A stretch of DNA of 64,000 nucleotides from Botryococcus braunii (lineage: Eukaryota; Chlorophyta; Trebouxiophyceae): the NCBI GenBank assembly GCA_002005505.1, contig KV908378.1, forward strand, positions 495,212 to 559,211, read 5' to 3'. How positions within the stretch are numbered: the stretch's first letter is position 1; the number at the start of each line of letters is the position of its first letter. Of the stretch, positions 23,815 to 34,910 are shown in pieces. The position numbers were made by a program, and so were the translations under genes. Under the pieces are notes generated by a model that saw only the letters and a program-made list of their open reading frames with translations, had not been told where the DNA came from and did not search any database.

Positions 23815-26664
23815 GTGACCGAACCCTCCTTAAATACTAATACATATAACGTGCCAGAGTTGGAGCAGCTTCTGCAGGAATTTAAAGATGTCCTTTCAGG
23901 ACTGCCGCAGGGCCTGCCTCCTTCTCGTGCTGGAGACCACTATATTAGATTGGAGCTGGGCGCAGTTCCTCCAGCCTCCCGCATTTATCCACTGTCCGGA
24001 GCGCAGCTTGCTGAGCTTCGTGCACAGTTGCAGGAGCTCCTAGAGAGGGGCTTCATCCGCCCATCGACTTCCCCTTTCGGTGCACCTATCCTCTTTGTCC
24101 CAAAGAAGGATGGTGGTTGGCGTTTGTGCATTGACTATAGAGCCTTGAACAGGATTACAGTGAGGAATCAACACCCTTTACCTAGGATTGATGAAATGTT
24201 TGAGCAACTGCATGGTAGTTCTGTCTTTTCTAAGCTGGACCTTGCTTCTGGTTATCATCAGATTAGGATGCATGAGGACAGTATTGAGAAAACAGCATTT
24301 AAAACCAGATATGGCCACTATGAGTTCACAGTGATGCCTTTTGGACTTACTAATGCTCCTGCAACATTCCAGTCTGTTATGAATACTATCCTGGCTCCCT
24401 TTATGGATAGGTTTGTGTTAGTTTACCTGGATGACAGCCTGATATATTCAAAGTCTGTTGAAGAACACATGGAGCACTTACGTATCATCCTGTCAGTGCT
24501 TAGGGAACATAAATTCTATTGTAAAAGATCTAAATGTGAGTTTGTTTCTAAGCAGGTGGAATACTTGGGACACTTGTTGACACCCCAAGGGATTATGGTG
24601 GATCCGAGGAAGGTTGCAGCCATCCGGGACTGGCCCACTCCCTTGAATGTGTCACAGTTGAGAGGTTTCTTAGGCTTGACTCAATACTATGACACATTTA
24701 TGGATCATTTTGCAGATGTTGCATTTCCCCTTACTGAGCTATTGAAGAAGGATGTGCCGTGGACTTGGGAGGGACCTCAAGCCCAAGCCTTCATTGCATT
24801 GACGGATCTTGTGTCCACTCCTCCATGTTTGTTAATGCCAGACTTTGACAAACCGTTTGTGATACATGTAGATGCCTCAGGCTTTGCAGTGGGTGCTGTT
24901 TTGCAGCAGGATCAAGGACAGGGTCTGCAGCCTGTCGCTTTTGAGGCCAGGAAACTCCAGCCCCTTGAGAGGAAAGTAGCCCCTTATGATAGAGAGTTAC
25001 TTGCTCTTGTGCATGCTTTGTTGAAATGGAAGCATGTGCTGTTGGGTGCTAAATTTACAGTTCACACTGACCAGCAGGCTTTAAAGTATTTGTTGACTGC
25101 TCTTGTTAGGACTAGTAGGCAGGAACGATGGCTCACTGAGATTATGAGGTTTATGCCTGATATAAAGTATGTTAAGGGCACTGATGATGTGGTTGCAGAT
25201 GCTTTGTCTAGGCGTGTTGACCTTGCAGTGATGCATGTCTCCTCTGTTTCGGTCTCTTCTCTCCTACAAGAGATTGCCTTGCTTTGTCTTTCTGATCCCA
25301 CAGTTGCTAAACTTGTGGATGAAGGTGTTTTGGTAGTGAGAGACTCTATACCTTATTCTGTGCAGTTAGGGAAGGTCTGTGTACCTGATGCATTGAGAGA
25401 GAAGGTGCTGAGAGAGTGCCATGCCACACCCTTTTCTGGACATCTTGGTATTAACAAGATGTATGAGCTAGTGTGCAGGGAGTTTTGGTGGCCACGTCTC
25501 AGCTCATCAGTCAGGGACTTTTGCAGGTCTTGTGACACGTGCCAGCGCACTAAAGGGTCTAGAGCCGTACCTTATGGTTTGCTTCAGCCACTGCCTATTC
25601 CGGATGGACCTTGGCAGAGCATTTCCCTTGATTTAGTGACTGATTTACCTGTCTGCTGTGGTTTTGATTCTATTGTGGTATTTGTTGATAGGTTCTCTAA
25701 GTTGTGTGTCTTAGCTGCATGCATGAAAACCATCACTGCACCTCAACTTGCACAACTGTTTATTGACAGGGTCTTTGTTAGGTTTGGTATGCCTACATCC
25801 ATTGTTAGTGATAGAGATCCTAGATTTACTAGTCACTTCTGGAAGGCCTTTGTGAAATTGTTGGGCACTGACCTTGCTATGTCTACTGCTTACCACCCTC
25901 AGACAGACGGGCAGACAGAGAGGATGAATCGGACCATGGAAGACATGTTAAGAGGGTCTGTGGGGCCGAGACAGGATGACTGGTGCAAGTATTTAAGCAT
26001 GGTGGAGTTTGCTTACAATGACTCTCTCCAGGCTTCCACACTGCAGACACCCTTCTTCCTGAATCACGGGCGCCATCCCCTTACTCCCTTGTCTTCTGCT
26101 GTTCCTTCACGTTCTGCAAATCCTGCTGTTCTTGAATGGGTTGAGGGGCTGCAGACTGCCTTAAAAAGTGCAAAGTCTAATCTTGCCTCTGCACAGCAAC
26201 GGCAGAAGCCTTATGCAGATAGAAAGAGACGAGACCACCCTTTCAAGGTGGGGGACCAGGTGTTATTGGCTGCAAGGAAGAACCAGCTTTCACCTGGGCT
26301 CTCGTCAAAACTATCAGCTAAGTATTTTGGGCCCTTTACTATTGCTGCAGCAGTTGGTACTCGTGCTTTTAGACTTATCTTGCCTGGGACTGTGAACATC
26401 CATCCTGTGTTTCATGTTTCCCAGCTGAAGCCTTATGTGTCTTCATCTTCACCAGTGACCGTTACGTCACCTCCTCCTTTGTATGCAGATAAGCGTGGCG
26501 GCGTCTATGAAGTTGAGGCCATCATTGCTAAGAAGAGAGTTGGAAAGTCTTGGCGGTACTTGGTCAAATGGATGGGCTATGATGAGACTGAGAACACTTG
26601 GGAGCCCCTTGCCCATGTTCGCCAATTGGCAGACGACGTGGCAACTGCCCCAGTCCTAACTTAA
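23815..26664 (+). CDS. gypsy pol: reverse transcriptase, RNase H, integrase, chromodomain
   Basis: 949 codons in one frame; that frame continues upstream through the TAG at 23803 into the protease, so the listed start is simply the first codon after that break. Domains in order: reverse transcriptase (FVPKKDGGWRLCIDYRALN, then catalytic YLDD at about 24424-24435); RNase H (VIHVDASGFAVGAVL); integrase with HHCC zinc finger (GHLGINKMYELV...CDTCQRTK); catalytic core (ISLDLVTDLP, VSDRDPRF, YHPQTDGQTERMNR); a GPY/F-like region (KYFGPFTIAA...HPVFHVSQLKPY); and a C-terminal chromodomain (about 26503-26620; YLVKWMGYDETENTWEP). Family knowledge: the chromodomain directs integration to particular chromatin. 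No internal stop is seen in these 949 codons. Confidence 0.95.
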   Translation: MTEPSLNTNTYNVPELEQLLQEFKDVLSGLPQGLPPSRAGDHYIRLELGAVPPASRIYPLSGAQLAELRAQLQELLERGFIRPSTSPFGAPILFVPKKDGGWRLCIDYRALNRITVRNQHPLPRIDEMFEQLHGSSVFSKLDLASGYHQIRMHEDSIEKTAFKTRYGHYEFTVMPFGLTNAPATFQSVMNTILAPFMDRFVLVYLDDSLIYSKSVEEHMEHLRIILSVLREHKFYCKRSKCEFVSKQVEYLGHLLTPQGIMVDPRKVAAIRDWPTPLNVSQLRGFLGLTQYYDTFMDHFADVAFPLTELLKKDVPWTWEGPQAQAFIALTDLVSTPPCLLMPDFDKPFVIHVDASGFAVGAVLQQDQGQGLQPVAFEARKLQPLERKVAPYDRELLALVHALLKWKHVLLGAKFTVHTDQQALKYLLTALVRTSRQERWLTEIMRFMPDIKYVKGTDDVVADALSRRVDLAVMHVSSVSVSSLLQEIALLCLSDPTVAKLVDEGVLVVRDSIPYSVQLGKVCVPDALREKVLRECHATPFSGHLGINKMYELVCREFWWPRLSSSVRDFCRSCDTCQRTKGSRAVPYGLLQPLPIPDGPWQSISLDLVTDLPVCCGFDSIVVFVDRFSKLCVLAACMKTITAPQLAQLFIDRVFVRFGMPTSIVSDRDPRFTSHFWKAFVKLLGTDLAMSTAYHPQTDGQTERMNRTMEDMLRGSVGPRQDDWCKYLSMVEFAYNDSLQASTLQTPFFLNHGRHPLTPLSSAVPSRSANPAVLEWVEGLQTALKSAKSNLASAQQRQKPYADRKRRDHPFKVGDQVLLAARKNQLSPGLSSKLSAKYFGPFTIAAAVGTRAFRLILPGTVNIHPVFHVSQLKPYVSSSSPVTVTSPPPLYADKRGGVYEVEAIIAKKRVGKSWRYLVKWMGYDETENTWEPLAHVRQLADDVATAPVLT

Positions 26665-27402
26665 GTCCCACTAGCGGGCATCCCTTGTTGAGCCACTTGC
26701 GGCCTTGAGACTTTTCCAGCCATTTGCGGCTGATGACCCTTGGACTTCGCCAGCCAACTTGGATCTGGGAGGGAGGGAGGGTGGAAGGGTCTGGGAGGGA
26801 GAGGGATCATGAATTGGGTTGCATGCATGTCTCTTATCTATATGTTTTGCATGGGTTATGTTTCCTTGACCCACGGCTCCATTTTGTGATGCACTTGCTG
26901 TGGCAGTGTAGGTGCAAATTGTAGTTCCGTGTCTGCATGACTTTATTTGGTATCTTACCCATGAGATACACTATGTGGCAGTTAGCTGTGTATGGCTTGC
27001 TGCTCTAGACAATATGCCTTATGCCTGTGCTGGAAAGCCACCTTAAGCCAAGGTTACACTGCAGTGCAGGGTAACTGGACCTAAGGTTTGGACAAGTGCT
27101 AGTCTATTGACTCAACCTAATTGTTTCATCACTGGTGTGAGTGCTGTCTAGAGAGTTCGTCCCCTATGTTAGAGGATCCGCCTTGCAGACGATAGTCCTT
27201 AGAATGTTGAGGTATTCGGGCATTGAGCAGATGAGTCCCTCGTCTGTGTCGTGCTAACTTGCTTTGTGGACTTCATCCTCTGACTTGCTGGTTTGGTAAC
27301 TATAGGAGGTGTGATTATCTATAGTTACAGTAAGCAGGGTTCGTGATACCCCTGTCTTACGTTTGTGGCCCCATTGCCATAAACACCATCTCATAGCTTA
27401 TG

Positions 27403-27417
27403 ACAAGGGGGAGGGCA
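27403..27417 (+). promoter_or_regulatory. Polypurine tract of gypsy element
   Basis: 'acaagggggagggca' immediately precedes the 3' LTR; such a tract primes plus-strand DNA synthesis. Confidence 0.85.
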
Positions 27418-27679
27418 TGTAGCATTTCCTAGGGTATAATGCTCTAGTATGGTCCTTGGCATTGCTCTATGACTTGCCATGTGATCTAGATTCACGGTAC
27501 AACCTCGCTCAGGTAGTCGCTCGGTTGCCCGACTATACGTCCGTGGCAGTACGGTGTACATCCGACCTTGGATGGGATTAAGGGCGAACCTGTGAATCAA
27601 TCATGTAACACTCTTTCCGTGCACACCACGAACTGTCTCACTGTCTCATCCAAATCTCTTCCGCTCAGTTATTGCTACA
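27418..27679 (+). repeat. 3' LTR of gypsy element
   Basis: 262 bp. Differs from the 5' LTR at three visible positions, including gggattaagg for gggactaagg. Followed by the TAGAG target duplication. Confidence 0.95.
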
Positions 27680-27684
27680 TAGAG

Positions 27685-28429
27685 GGGCCCTCCAATATTT
27701 TGTGTCGACGCCTGGAATATTCAAGTCAGCATATGCGGAAAGTCTGCGTCCTCGTGTGGTTGCTGACGGACCCCATATGTCTCTGCACAAGCAAAAAGGG
27801 ACGGGTATAGCATATTTAATATGACCCTAGCTATAGCTTGTTATGACTATTCAATTCATATTGAGCTTATTCAACATATATTTTGGACTCTGGCTCCATT
27901 AATGCAGCACGACAATATCGTCGTGTTGCACATGCATGTTACTCAGATCAACTCACTCTGCTAGCAGCCTTTGCAAAGAGGGCAGGAAGACAGAGCTCCG
28001 GAGCTTTGGATTCGTTTGAGCTACTTTGTTAATCCTATTTTAGCCGACTGTATATGTACATGGGCAAGTCTCTAATTGGGCAGCGTGCTATCATGGCTAA
28101 TATACGTAGCCCCCCGCAGGGCTTTTCTGTATTTTACTTGGATGCAGATGCTGTCAGGAAGCAGAGTCTCGGCTGACATTGACCTTTGGACTTCCACAAG
28201 AAGGCTATGCATACGTCTTCGAGGGGGAAGGGCAACTCCCAGTTTGCAAGAACGCGTTGCTCCCTGTTGCCCACATCCACCTCGTCACTTGTCCAGTTGC
28301 TAGATAGCTATCTAGCATGTATAGATGCTATCTTCTGTGTCTGTCTTCTAGTATTTTTCTTTCTTTCTTTTTCGTCCCGATTAGAATTAACAATATAAAG
28401 TTTTCTCGGATTATTTGACTAATCCATGA
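27685..28429. other. Intergenic, no gene seen
   Basis: AT-moderate sequence between the gypsy element and a MITE-like element; no supported gene. Confidence 0.5.
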
Positions 28430-28857
28430 TAGTACCGTACCGGCGGGAATTATTGAACGAAAAATAATCGGGTGTTCAATTCAAAAAATATTCGGGAATT
28501 CGCCTTATGATATGTTCAATAATTACAGCCTATATTTTCCGGAGGTACAGAGGGCAGCACGTGTATCACAAGGGTCACGAATGTTCAGAACCATCACGAG
28601 ATGGTTAGAAATATTCTTTGATGCAATTTGGGTCCTCTTGATGTAAAATTTCCCATGATGTAAAATTTCCATGATTACAGCAGAAACACTAGCAATTAAA
28701 AAACATTTAAAATTTTCTGGGAACCCGATTTTTGATATGTTCAATATTTACCGCCTATATTTTTCGGATTATTCATTATTTTTATAATTATTTTCTTCCC
28801 TTTTTTGTATGTTCAAAATAAGTTTAATGTTCAATAATTACCGCCGGTATGGTACTA
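28430..28857. mobile_element. MITE-like element 1 (terminal inverted repeats, TA duplication)
   Basis: A 27-bp inverted repeat at 28432-28458 and 28829-28855 begins GTACC(G/A)TACCGGCGG and continues to AATTATTGAAC, with two mismatches. It is flanked on both sides by TA. The interior is AT-rich, non-coding, and carries further copies of the subterminal motif 'ttcaataattac...cctatatttt...cgg'. Size, TA target and lack of coding capacity fit a miniature Tc1/mariner-type element. Confidence 0.7.
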
Positions 28858-28870
28858 CCATTTACTAATA

Positions 28871-29170
<300 letters not shown>

Positions 29171-29171
29171 C

Positions 29172-29562
29172 CCGTACCGTCGCAAAAGATTGACCCATAT
29201 TTATATTTTGACCCCCCAAAAAACCCGATTTATTAATTAAAAATAAGAAATAATCCTAAAAATAATGGCGCAAATTATTGACCCCCCCCCTCAAGACAAT
29301 TAAAAATATTCTTAATATCCTCATATCCTAACGTACATCAGCACTGAATATCACTTGATTGGCCCAAACCTTCATCACCCAAATTTTGAATGATGTCAAA
29401 GTGTCTCAAGAACTCTCCTACACCTCGTAGGGGTCCATATGCTGGAAAAAATTCCGGAAAATAATGTCGCAAAATACTGACCCCCCTCATCGGGCGGTTT
29501 ATTCATAAATTTAATTTTGACCCCCCAAAAACGTCGTGGGTCAATCTTTTGCGACGGTACGG
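29172..29562. mobile_element. MITE-like element 2 (26-bp perfect terminal inverted repeats)
   Basis: 29172-29197 and 29537-29562 are exact reverse complements starting CCGTACCGTCGCAAAAGATT. The 391-bp interior is non-coding and AT-rich, with several copies of a (T)TGACCCCCC motif. It is embedded in the (AAT)n repeat: AAT units resume right after the right end (29563-29575), so the element most likely inserted into the microsatellite. Confidence 0.8.
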
Positions 29563-29921
29563 TAATAATAATAATGTTGACTTATCATATGTGGACTATA
29601 GGAAGTAGTATAGCGCTGTTCTGTGACGGAGGTTACTGATCATGCATGGCACCTGCGGTCACGCAGCTCCAAGTGGACATGGCACTCCAATTTGCGTGTA
29701 CGATGTACGAATTTGCCCCTCCCCTCCTCAAAATTAAGAGGTTTGTCACCGGGAGAGCAACACACAAAGGCAACGATAAACGCCCTCCGCACGACGCCCA
29801 CCAGCCATAACAGGTTTCTGACACAAGCGTTGTCCGACAGACATGTCAGAGTCCGCCACAAACACCACAATAAACAGAGACGAAAGCCTCTCCAGAAACA
29901 TGGCAGCACTCCAGATGTGTG

Positions 29922-30200
29922 GGAAAACGATAGAATAAGTTATTAATCACTGGTAGTCTCTTCGGCCAGATTGCCCCAGTGCTTGACTTTTAAGCTTCTC
30001 CCCTATCCACAGTGGCCTGCCTTGTCCTCTTGGAAAACAGAGTGTGGGTGGTCCTCCTCTTGGAAAACGATAGAATAAGTTATTAATCACTGGTAGTCTC
30101 TTCGGCCAGATTGCCCCAGTGCTTGACTTTTAAGCTTCTCCCCTATCCACAGTGGCCTGCCTTGTCCTCTTGGAAAAAAGAGTGTGGGTGGTTGTCCTCT
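29922..30200 (+). repeat. 140-bp tandem duplication, two copies
   Basis: The block running from 'gaaaacgatagaataagt' through 'ctcttcggccagattgcc' to 'gtcctcttggaaaa' occurs twice with a 140-bp period and very few differences, so the duplication is recent. Confidence 0.9.
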
Positions 30201-30419
30201 TGGCAGCATAAGTACAATGGCAGTGATGGTGATATGTGTCCAACCGATGCTTTGCACGCACCATAGTGTGCTGCCAAATTGAAGTTACATTTTCCATGTA
30301 TTGATCCGGGATCCCAAGGTCGACACAACCACCTCCTTATGTTCCCCCCCGGAAGCCCACGCGGGGCGCCCGGACCGCAGTCCTTCAGATGGACTCCTGC
30401 TGACTCAGAGGCGGGCCGT

Positions 30420-30470
30420 GCCGCGCCGGCCCCGGGCCCGGCCCCTGGCCCAGGGGCCCTGGGTCCTAAG
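30420..30470. other. Very GC-rich, self-complementary patch
   Basis: A run of GGCC/GGGCCC elements ('ccggccccgggcccggcccc') just beside dispersed-repeat copy 2, in otherwise average sequence. No gene. Confidence 0.5.
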
Positions 30471-30480
30471 AAAAAGTTTA

Positions 30481-30650
30481 AGTGTGCATGACCCGGCATA
30501 TGTGGAGACGAGATTATGTAAGCACCACCAATACTCCCCGTGGCCCCCATACATACACGAAGTGCCTTAACCTCTACCCAGCATAACCAAGCCCGTAAGA
30601 AAAGCACAGACAGACCAATGTGCATACAATTAGTTCCCGTACCTGTAACT
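30481..30650 (-). repeat. Dispersed repeat family, copy 2
   Basis: The reverse complement of this segment matches 34018-34183 over about 165 bp. Shared blocks include 'ttgtatgcacattggtctgt', 'tgtatgtatgggggccac' and 'ggagtattggtggtgctta'. Non-coding. Confidence 0.85.
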
Positions 30651-31005
30651 GAAAGTTTGGATGGGACCCCTGCTGGCAGGTGTGGCCAGCACCATATCCC
30701 AGAAGGTCCGTTTACATGCATACAGTGGGCTGTGGTGTGTTGGGGTCATGTAAACAGTGCATGGTGATATGTCTGTAAGTGAGTATGCATAGCAAGCAAG
30801 CAAGTCCACGCGTTGCGCAGCAAATTGAAAATAACTAGTGGCTATGTGAGAGGTGATGACAGGGAGGACAACCAGTAAACGCACCCTCCATAAACGGCTG
30901 AACAGTTTCTGCTCATTATAAACCGGAAAAGATGAATGATTGTGGGTGGTGAGTAAGTGTGCGGATCAGGATCTGCCAATGGACCTCCCCTTTTAACAGG
31001 TAGGG

Positions 31006-31046
31006 CTACCGAAATTCGGTAGTACCGATTCGGTCGTACCGAATCG
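31006..31046. repeat. Two adjacent palindromes upstream of SSNA1
   Basis: CTACCGAAATTCGGTAG (31006-31022) followed closely by CGATTCGG...CCGAATCG (31026-31046). The segment contains TAGTACCG, the same start as the terminal repeat of MITE-like element 1, so it may be a tiny transposon footprint or a regulatory palindrome. It lies about 300 bp before the SSNA1 start. Confidence 0.6.
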
Positions 31047-31347
31047 TGGCGGTACACTCTGCGATGGTGTAGTACAATCGTGAACAACTCTCTGCAAGCG
31101 ACCCCAGAACTTCAAGGGCAAATGTTGTAATCATCCTGCCTGTTAGCGTGTATCTGACATAACCATCCAAATGGTTAATGAAGTCGGACGGGTCTCTGAA
31201 CACTCCGTTGGAGTCTCTTCTTCCCGCGCCTGAGTCGGAGACAAGGGCACTAGCTGGTCCTCGCTTTCCTTCGCAGCTAGAATAAACAGGCTGTTTGAGC
31301 CGTAATATCTATCGTTCAGCTGATATCAAGGAATATTTTGCGTTTCC

Positions 31348-32016
31348 ATGGCTGAACAGAACCAAAACGCTGAATTAATCCGATGTAAGATTGTGCAATA
31401 TGGGACGCTCCGTGCTTTCAGGGCAATTACTGGGTTTGAGGGGAAAATACTTGAGGGAGTGGGGCCCATCATCGGAATCCTAGCTGTAGTATGCTTCTTC
31501 AAAGGGTTCAACTCCTCTGTGACAGGTATTGAAGAGCTCCGTGAGAAGCGGGATGAAATACAGCTGCAAATTGCCGAGGAAGAAGCGGAAAAAAATAAGA
31601 TACAGCAGGATTTGCAAGTCTTAACAAAGCGCTTAGCTCACGTTAATGACTCCTTGGCGCGAAAGGTACAGCAGCTATCAACTGGACATTTAGTTATTGT
31701 GTCCCTGCATAAGGCGATAAATACTGTTTTGACACGCTCAAAGCCAGTACCTATAGCTCATTTTAGAATCTTTACCATGGCTCCACACTTTTGGCTTGTA
31801 CTGCCCACACAAATTCCCAACTGATGACATGTCGAACAGTAATTGACAGTAATTAAGCTCCTGCATATTCTGTAGATGTCGTCAAGGAACGAGTTTGACA
31901 AGATCATATTGGAGACAGAAGCAGCGTATTCAAAGATCGTCGAAAGTTCACAGACCCTATTGAACGTGCTGAAAAGGGAGAGTGCATCAATTCAGAAGAG
32001 GCAGATGCTGCGATGA
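31348..32016 (+). CDS. SSNA1: SSNA1/DIP13 basal-body microtubule protein
   Basis: Complete three-exon gene (31348-31384, 31526-31665, 31876-32016, TGA) for a 105-residue coiled-coil protein; family members are about 110-120 residues. The first intron splits a Cys codon, giving [14 protein letters not shown] across the junction. Then come the hallmark [30 protein letters not shown] and [18 protein letters not shown], collinear with vertebrate SSNA1 (NA14) and Chlamydomonas DIP13. Family knowledge: SSNA1 is a self-assembling fibril-forming protein at centrioles, basal bodies and axonemes that promotes microtubule nucleation and branching. Its presence suggests a flagellated stage. The start is the only in-frame ATG giving the conserved N-terminus. 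Exon 1 codes for only 12 residues, so reading through the first intron gives a false longer frame. Confidence 0.95.
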
Positions 32017-32070
32017 ACACATCTCAAACAAATTCATTGCATGCCTCTTAAATCTGGACTATACCTTACG

Positions 32071-32076
32071 AATAAA
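32071..32076 (+). promoter_or_regulatory. SSNA1: Candidate polyadenylation signal of SSNA1
   Basis: AATAAA 55 bp after the SSNA1 stop; placement is plausible. Confidence 0.45.
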
Positions 32077-32099
32077 TCTATGCTTATCGTTTGCCTGTA

Positions 32100-34017
32100 G
32101 GAACAAGGGTGTGCAATCGCCAGCGTAGATCCTTGTCACCACAAATTGCATGCCAAACATCAAAAGTGGTCGTTTGTCGTGAAATTTTATGTGCCAAGAT
32201 ATTGCTAGTGTGTGATGACCTTCCATTCAAAGAGGGTCTTTACTTGTTCTGCAGACAAGATTGAGGCAGTGTGCAACCAATCAGCATTAGTAGGGTCAGT
32301 GCATGCACCCTTTGCAGGGAGCCCTGATAGAAACCCAGCCCCCTGCTGCTAGCTCCATTGAAGCTGTACTGTGATTTACCAGACTAGATATGGGTGGGTA
32401 CCACTGAGATCATGCAAGCATTCTGGGAAAACTGAGACGGAGTTCCGTTTCTACCACCCACGTGGTGATTAAAAGATCCCTTTTAACCCTTTTTCTTATT
32501 GTTTAATCGAGGGGAATTTTTCATCATGCGCACAAGTACAATGCGCGACGTCTGAGTTGCAGCAGCAGCCACCAGGCCAGTGGCAGCCACCAATTTGGCT
32601 GCTCGATCAAACAGTCTGAACTTGCAGCTAGATACTAGTGCTTAAACCCGTGCCACCCATGGAGTGCCCTTGTTAAGGTATGGAGCATGCCACAGTCAAC
32701 GCACACAAGTTCGTCATGCAATGACTGCTCAAGCAGTTAATGACCATTCACACGTTGCTTCTAGACCCATCTGCAAGCCTCCAATTAATGTAAGTGAACC
32801 CTTCATGTAAGTTGATGATGAAATGCTTAGATACGAATAGCAGGGATTTATTTACGCTCTTCCAAGCTATTTATGATGCCCCCAAGACATGAAAGGGAAT
32901 TGCGGAAACTCACAACTGAAGAAAAGTTGGCATTGCCAAGGAACATGGGTATGTCCCTTGGCAGTTTCCTCATCTGTGATATATCTGCAATACTCCCAGC
33001 TATATGAGAGGTCGAGAACGGAGGAAGGTTGCCCATTCTTTCGCTCCCAAAGTGGTCTCTGAGCTCAAGGGCTTCTTCAGTAGTGCATACCCCACCAGGA
33101 ACTTAATTACGGGGGTCTTTGATAAACGCAACAGTCCTGAATACAGTCCCATACCCCATATACACACGGTCCCCAGTGCACATTCGTGCCTGGCTGACAC
33201 ATGCAAGTTAGGCATCATCTTTTCCCCGCTATGGTGGTTTAGAAACATTTGCACTACGGCCGACAGCTGGCTTGCGGCGACCGTGGACTTCTACCATCGG
33301 TTTAGACAGGCAGGATACCCGGCTAACGTTATCTTACGAAGACTTTTTAAGGCGCTCTATAGGATCCCCCCCCCTTTTTAGGACAGAAACCACAAGTACT
33401 CCGAAGAACGTTCGAAGCCCGCTTTGGTGGTGCACTTGCACCTTGAACGCCCTATGTAACTCCCTCCCGGCGTGTACGTCTTTCTCGAGCCTCCGACTCC
33501 CGTCCACTTAAAACACTTTCTTTCCTTTCCCACGTGCATACATACGCCCCCGTGCCCTAGGCAGCTAATAATCAACTTTTGCCCCGCCCTTAACTCCCCT
33601 TTCGAACGTGCATGGACCAGCTCGCCAGCACCACCGTACTTCCATTGCGCGCGGTTCTTGGACCTCCCAGTCCACACAGACCGCTAATTAGGAGCTCGGT
33701 CCGGTGCAGGTGGGGACCCCTTCAACTTTATGTCGCTCGTGTTGGTTAAGGTACCACGGGATTCTGGTTCAGATGCTGATCACATCTGCAATCAGAATTC
33801 CAACCCAAACCTATAGACACAGGTATAGTGGAGACCCCATGGGCATGTTACAGTAACGGTTCTCACTATTATAACAGTGTACTCACTATTATCCTAGTGT
33901 AATAATTCACATGTTGGGGAATACCACCTTCACTCCTGTACCACGTCTCCGTCTCCGTGTACATCCACAGGATGTTGGGGATGCTGTGGATCCATCCGGA
34001 TGGCGGGGTCCCCACAA
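32100..34017. other. Intergenic, no gene seen
   Basis: SSNA1 3' flank and ordinary non-coding sequence. A small duplication of 'cactattat...agtgta' occurs near 33865-33900. Short open frames (for example at 33004-33381) show no known domain. Confidence 0.45.
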
Positions 34018-34183
34018 CAAACCAGGAACCAATTGTATGCACATTGGTCTGTCTGTGCTTTTCTTCAAGGGCTTGCTTATGCTAGGTGGAGACAAAGGAA
34101 CTTCGTGTATGTATGGGGGCCACGGGGAGTATTGGTGGTGCTTACATAATCTCGTCTCCGCGTGTGCCGGGTCATGCACACTT
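34018..34183 (+). repeat. Dispersed repeat family, copy 3
   Basis: Matches the reverse complement of 30481-30650 closely and 8850-8950 more weakly. Ends at 'gtcatgcacactt' as the other copies do. Confidence 0.85.
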
Positions 34184-34521
34184 TACCCATTTTCTTTGTG
34201 CACAGGGGAAAAGTGGCAGCGATTATGCGTAGAGGTAACCTCAAGTACAGCACTCAATCGGTGCTAAGCACTCTTCCCTTCATCAAACAAAGACATTTCT
34301 TTCACTGTTTGCTTGATTCTACTGTGAAACTCGATCCACATGAGATCATCAATAGGCTTTCACAACAAGTGCATGATGTGGGTATATTTTTCGATAACCC
34401 ACTGATCGAGTTGGGAATCAATATCAATATATTTAAAATTTGCGCTGCATTATACATTTGCCAATGGCATAAATGCAATATTGACAACATGCGAATGGAT
34501 CAACGCCAAAGCCAAGCATAG
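34162..34521 (+). CDS. Hypothetical open frame, possibly spurious
   Basis: A 119-codon open frame whose latter part (after residue 12) has a protein-like composition (QRHFFHCLLDSTVKLDPHEI and so on). It begins inside dispersed-repeat copy 3 and has no recognisable domain. It could be a fragment of an old mobile element or chance. Confidence 0.15.
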   Translation: MCRVMHTLPIFFVHRGKVAAIMRRGNLKYSTQSVLSTLPFIKQRHFFHCLLDSTVKLDPHEIINRLSQQVHDVGIFFDNPLIELGININIFKICAALYICQWHKCNIDNMRMDQRQSQA

Positions 34522-34583
34522 CTCATTCTATCACAGATATCTGGAATGGGCACAAGACACTTGCGGCGATTACTACTCGCTGA

Positions 34584-34800
<217 letters not shown>

Positions 34801-34910
34801 CCCTCTCCCTCTCAATATCACCTGTAATATTTGGCCCCTAGATTCCGCGTCCCGGCATGATGGAATTTTGGTTATGCGGTTAGACTAGGCTTCACTCTTA
34901 ATTTTAAATG
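34801..34910 (+). repeat. Dispersed repeat tail, copy B
   Basis: Nearly identical to 1105-1214, again attached to a (CT)n tract and ending 'cttcactcttaattttaa'. Confidence 0.75.

Larger units (their letters stand above)
21368..27679 (+). mobile_element. Ty3/gypsy chromovirus-type LTR retrotransposon, full length (6312 bp)
   Basis: Bounded by 262-bp direct LTRs that start TGTAGCA and end TGCTACA. The 5-bp target duplication TAGAG occurs at 21363-21367 and 27680-27684. The order is LTR, primer binding site, gag, protease, reverse transcriptase, RNase H, integrase, chromodomain, polypurine tract, LTR. The two LTRs differ at three positions that I can see (about 1%), so insertion is fairly recent. 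The coding region is damaged: in-frame TAG codons at 22457-22459 and 23803-23805, and a frameshift at the protease active site. The copy is therefore probably non-autonomous now. About 750 bp of non-coding sequence separates the pol stop from the 3' LTR. Confidence 0.95.
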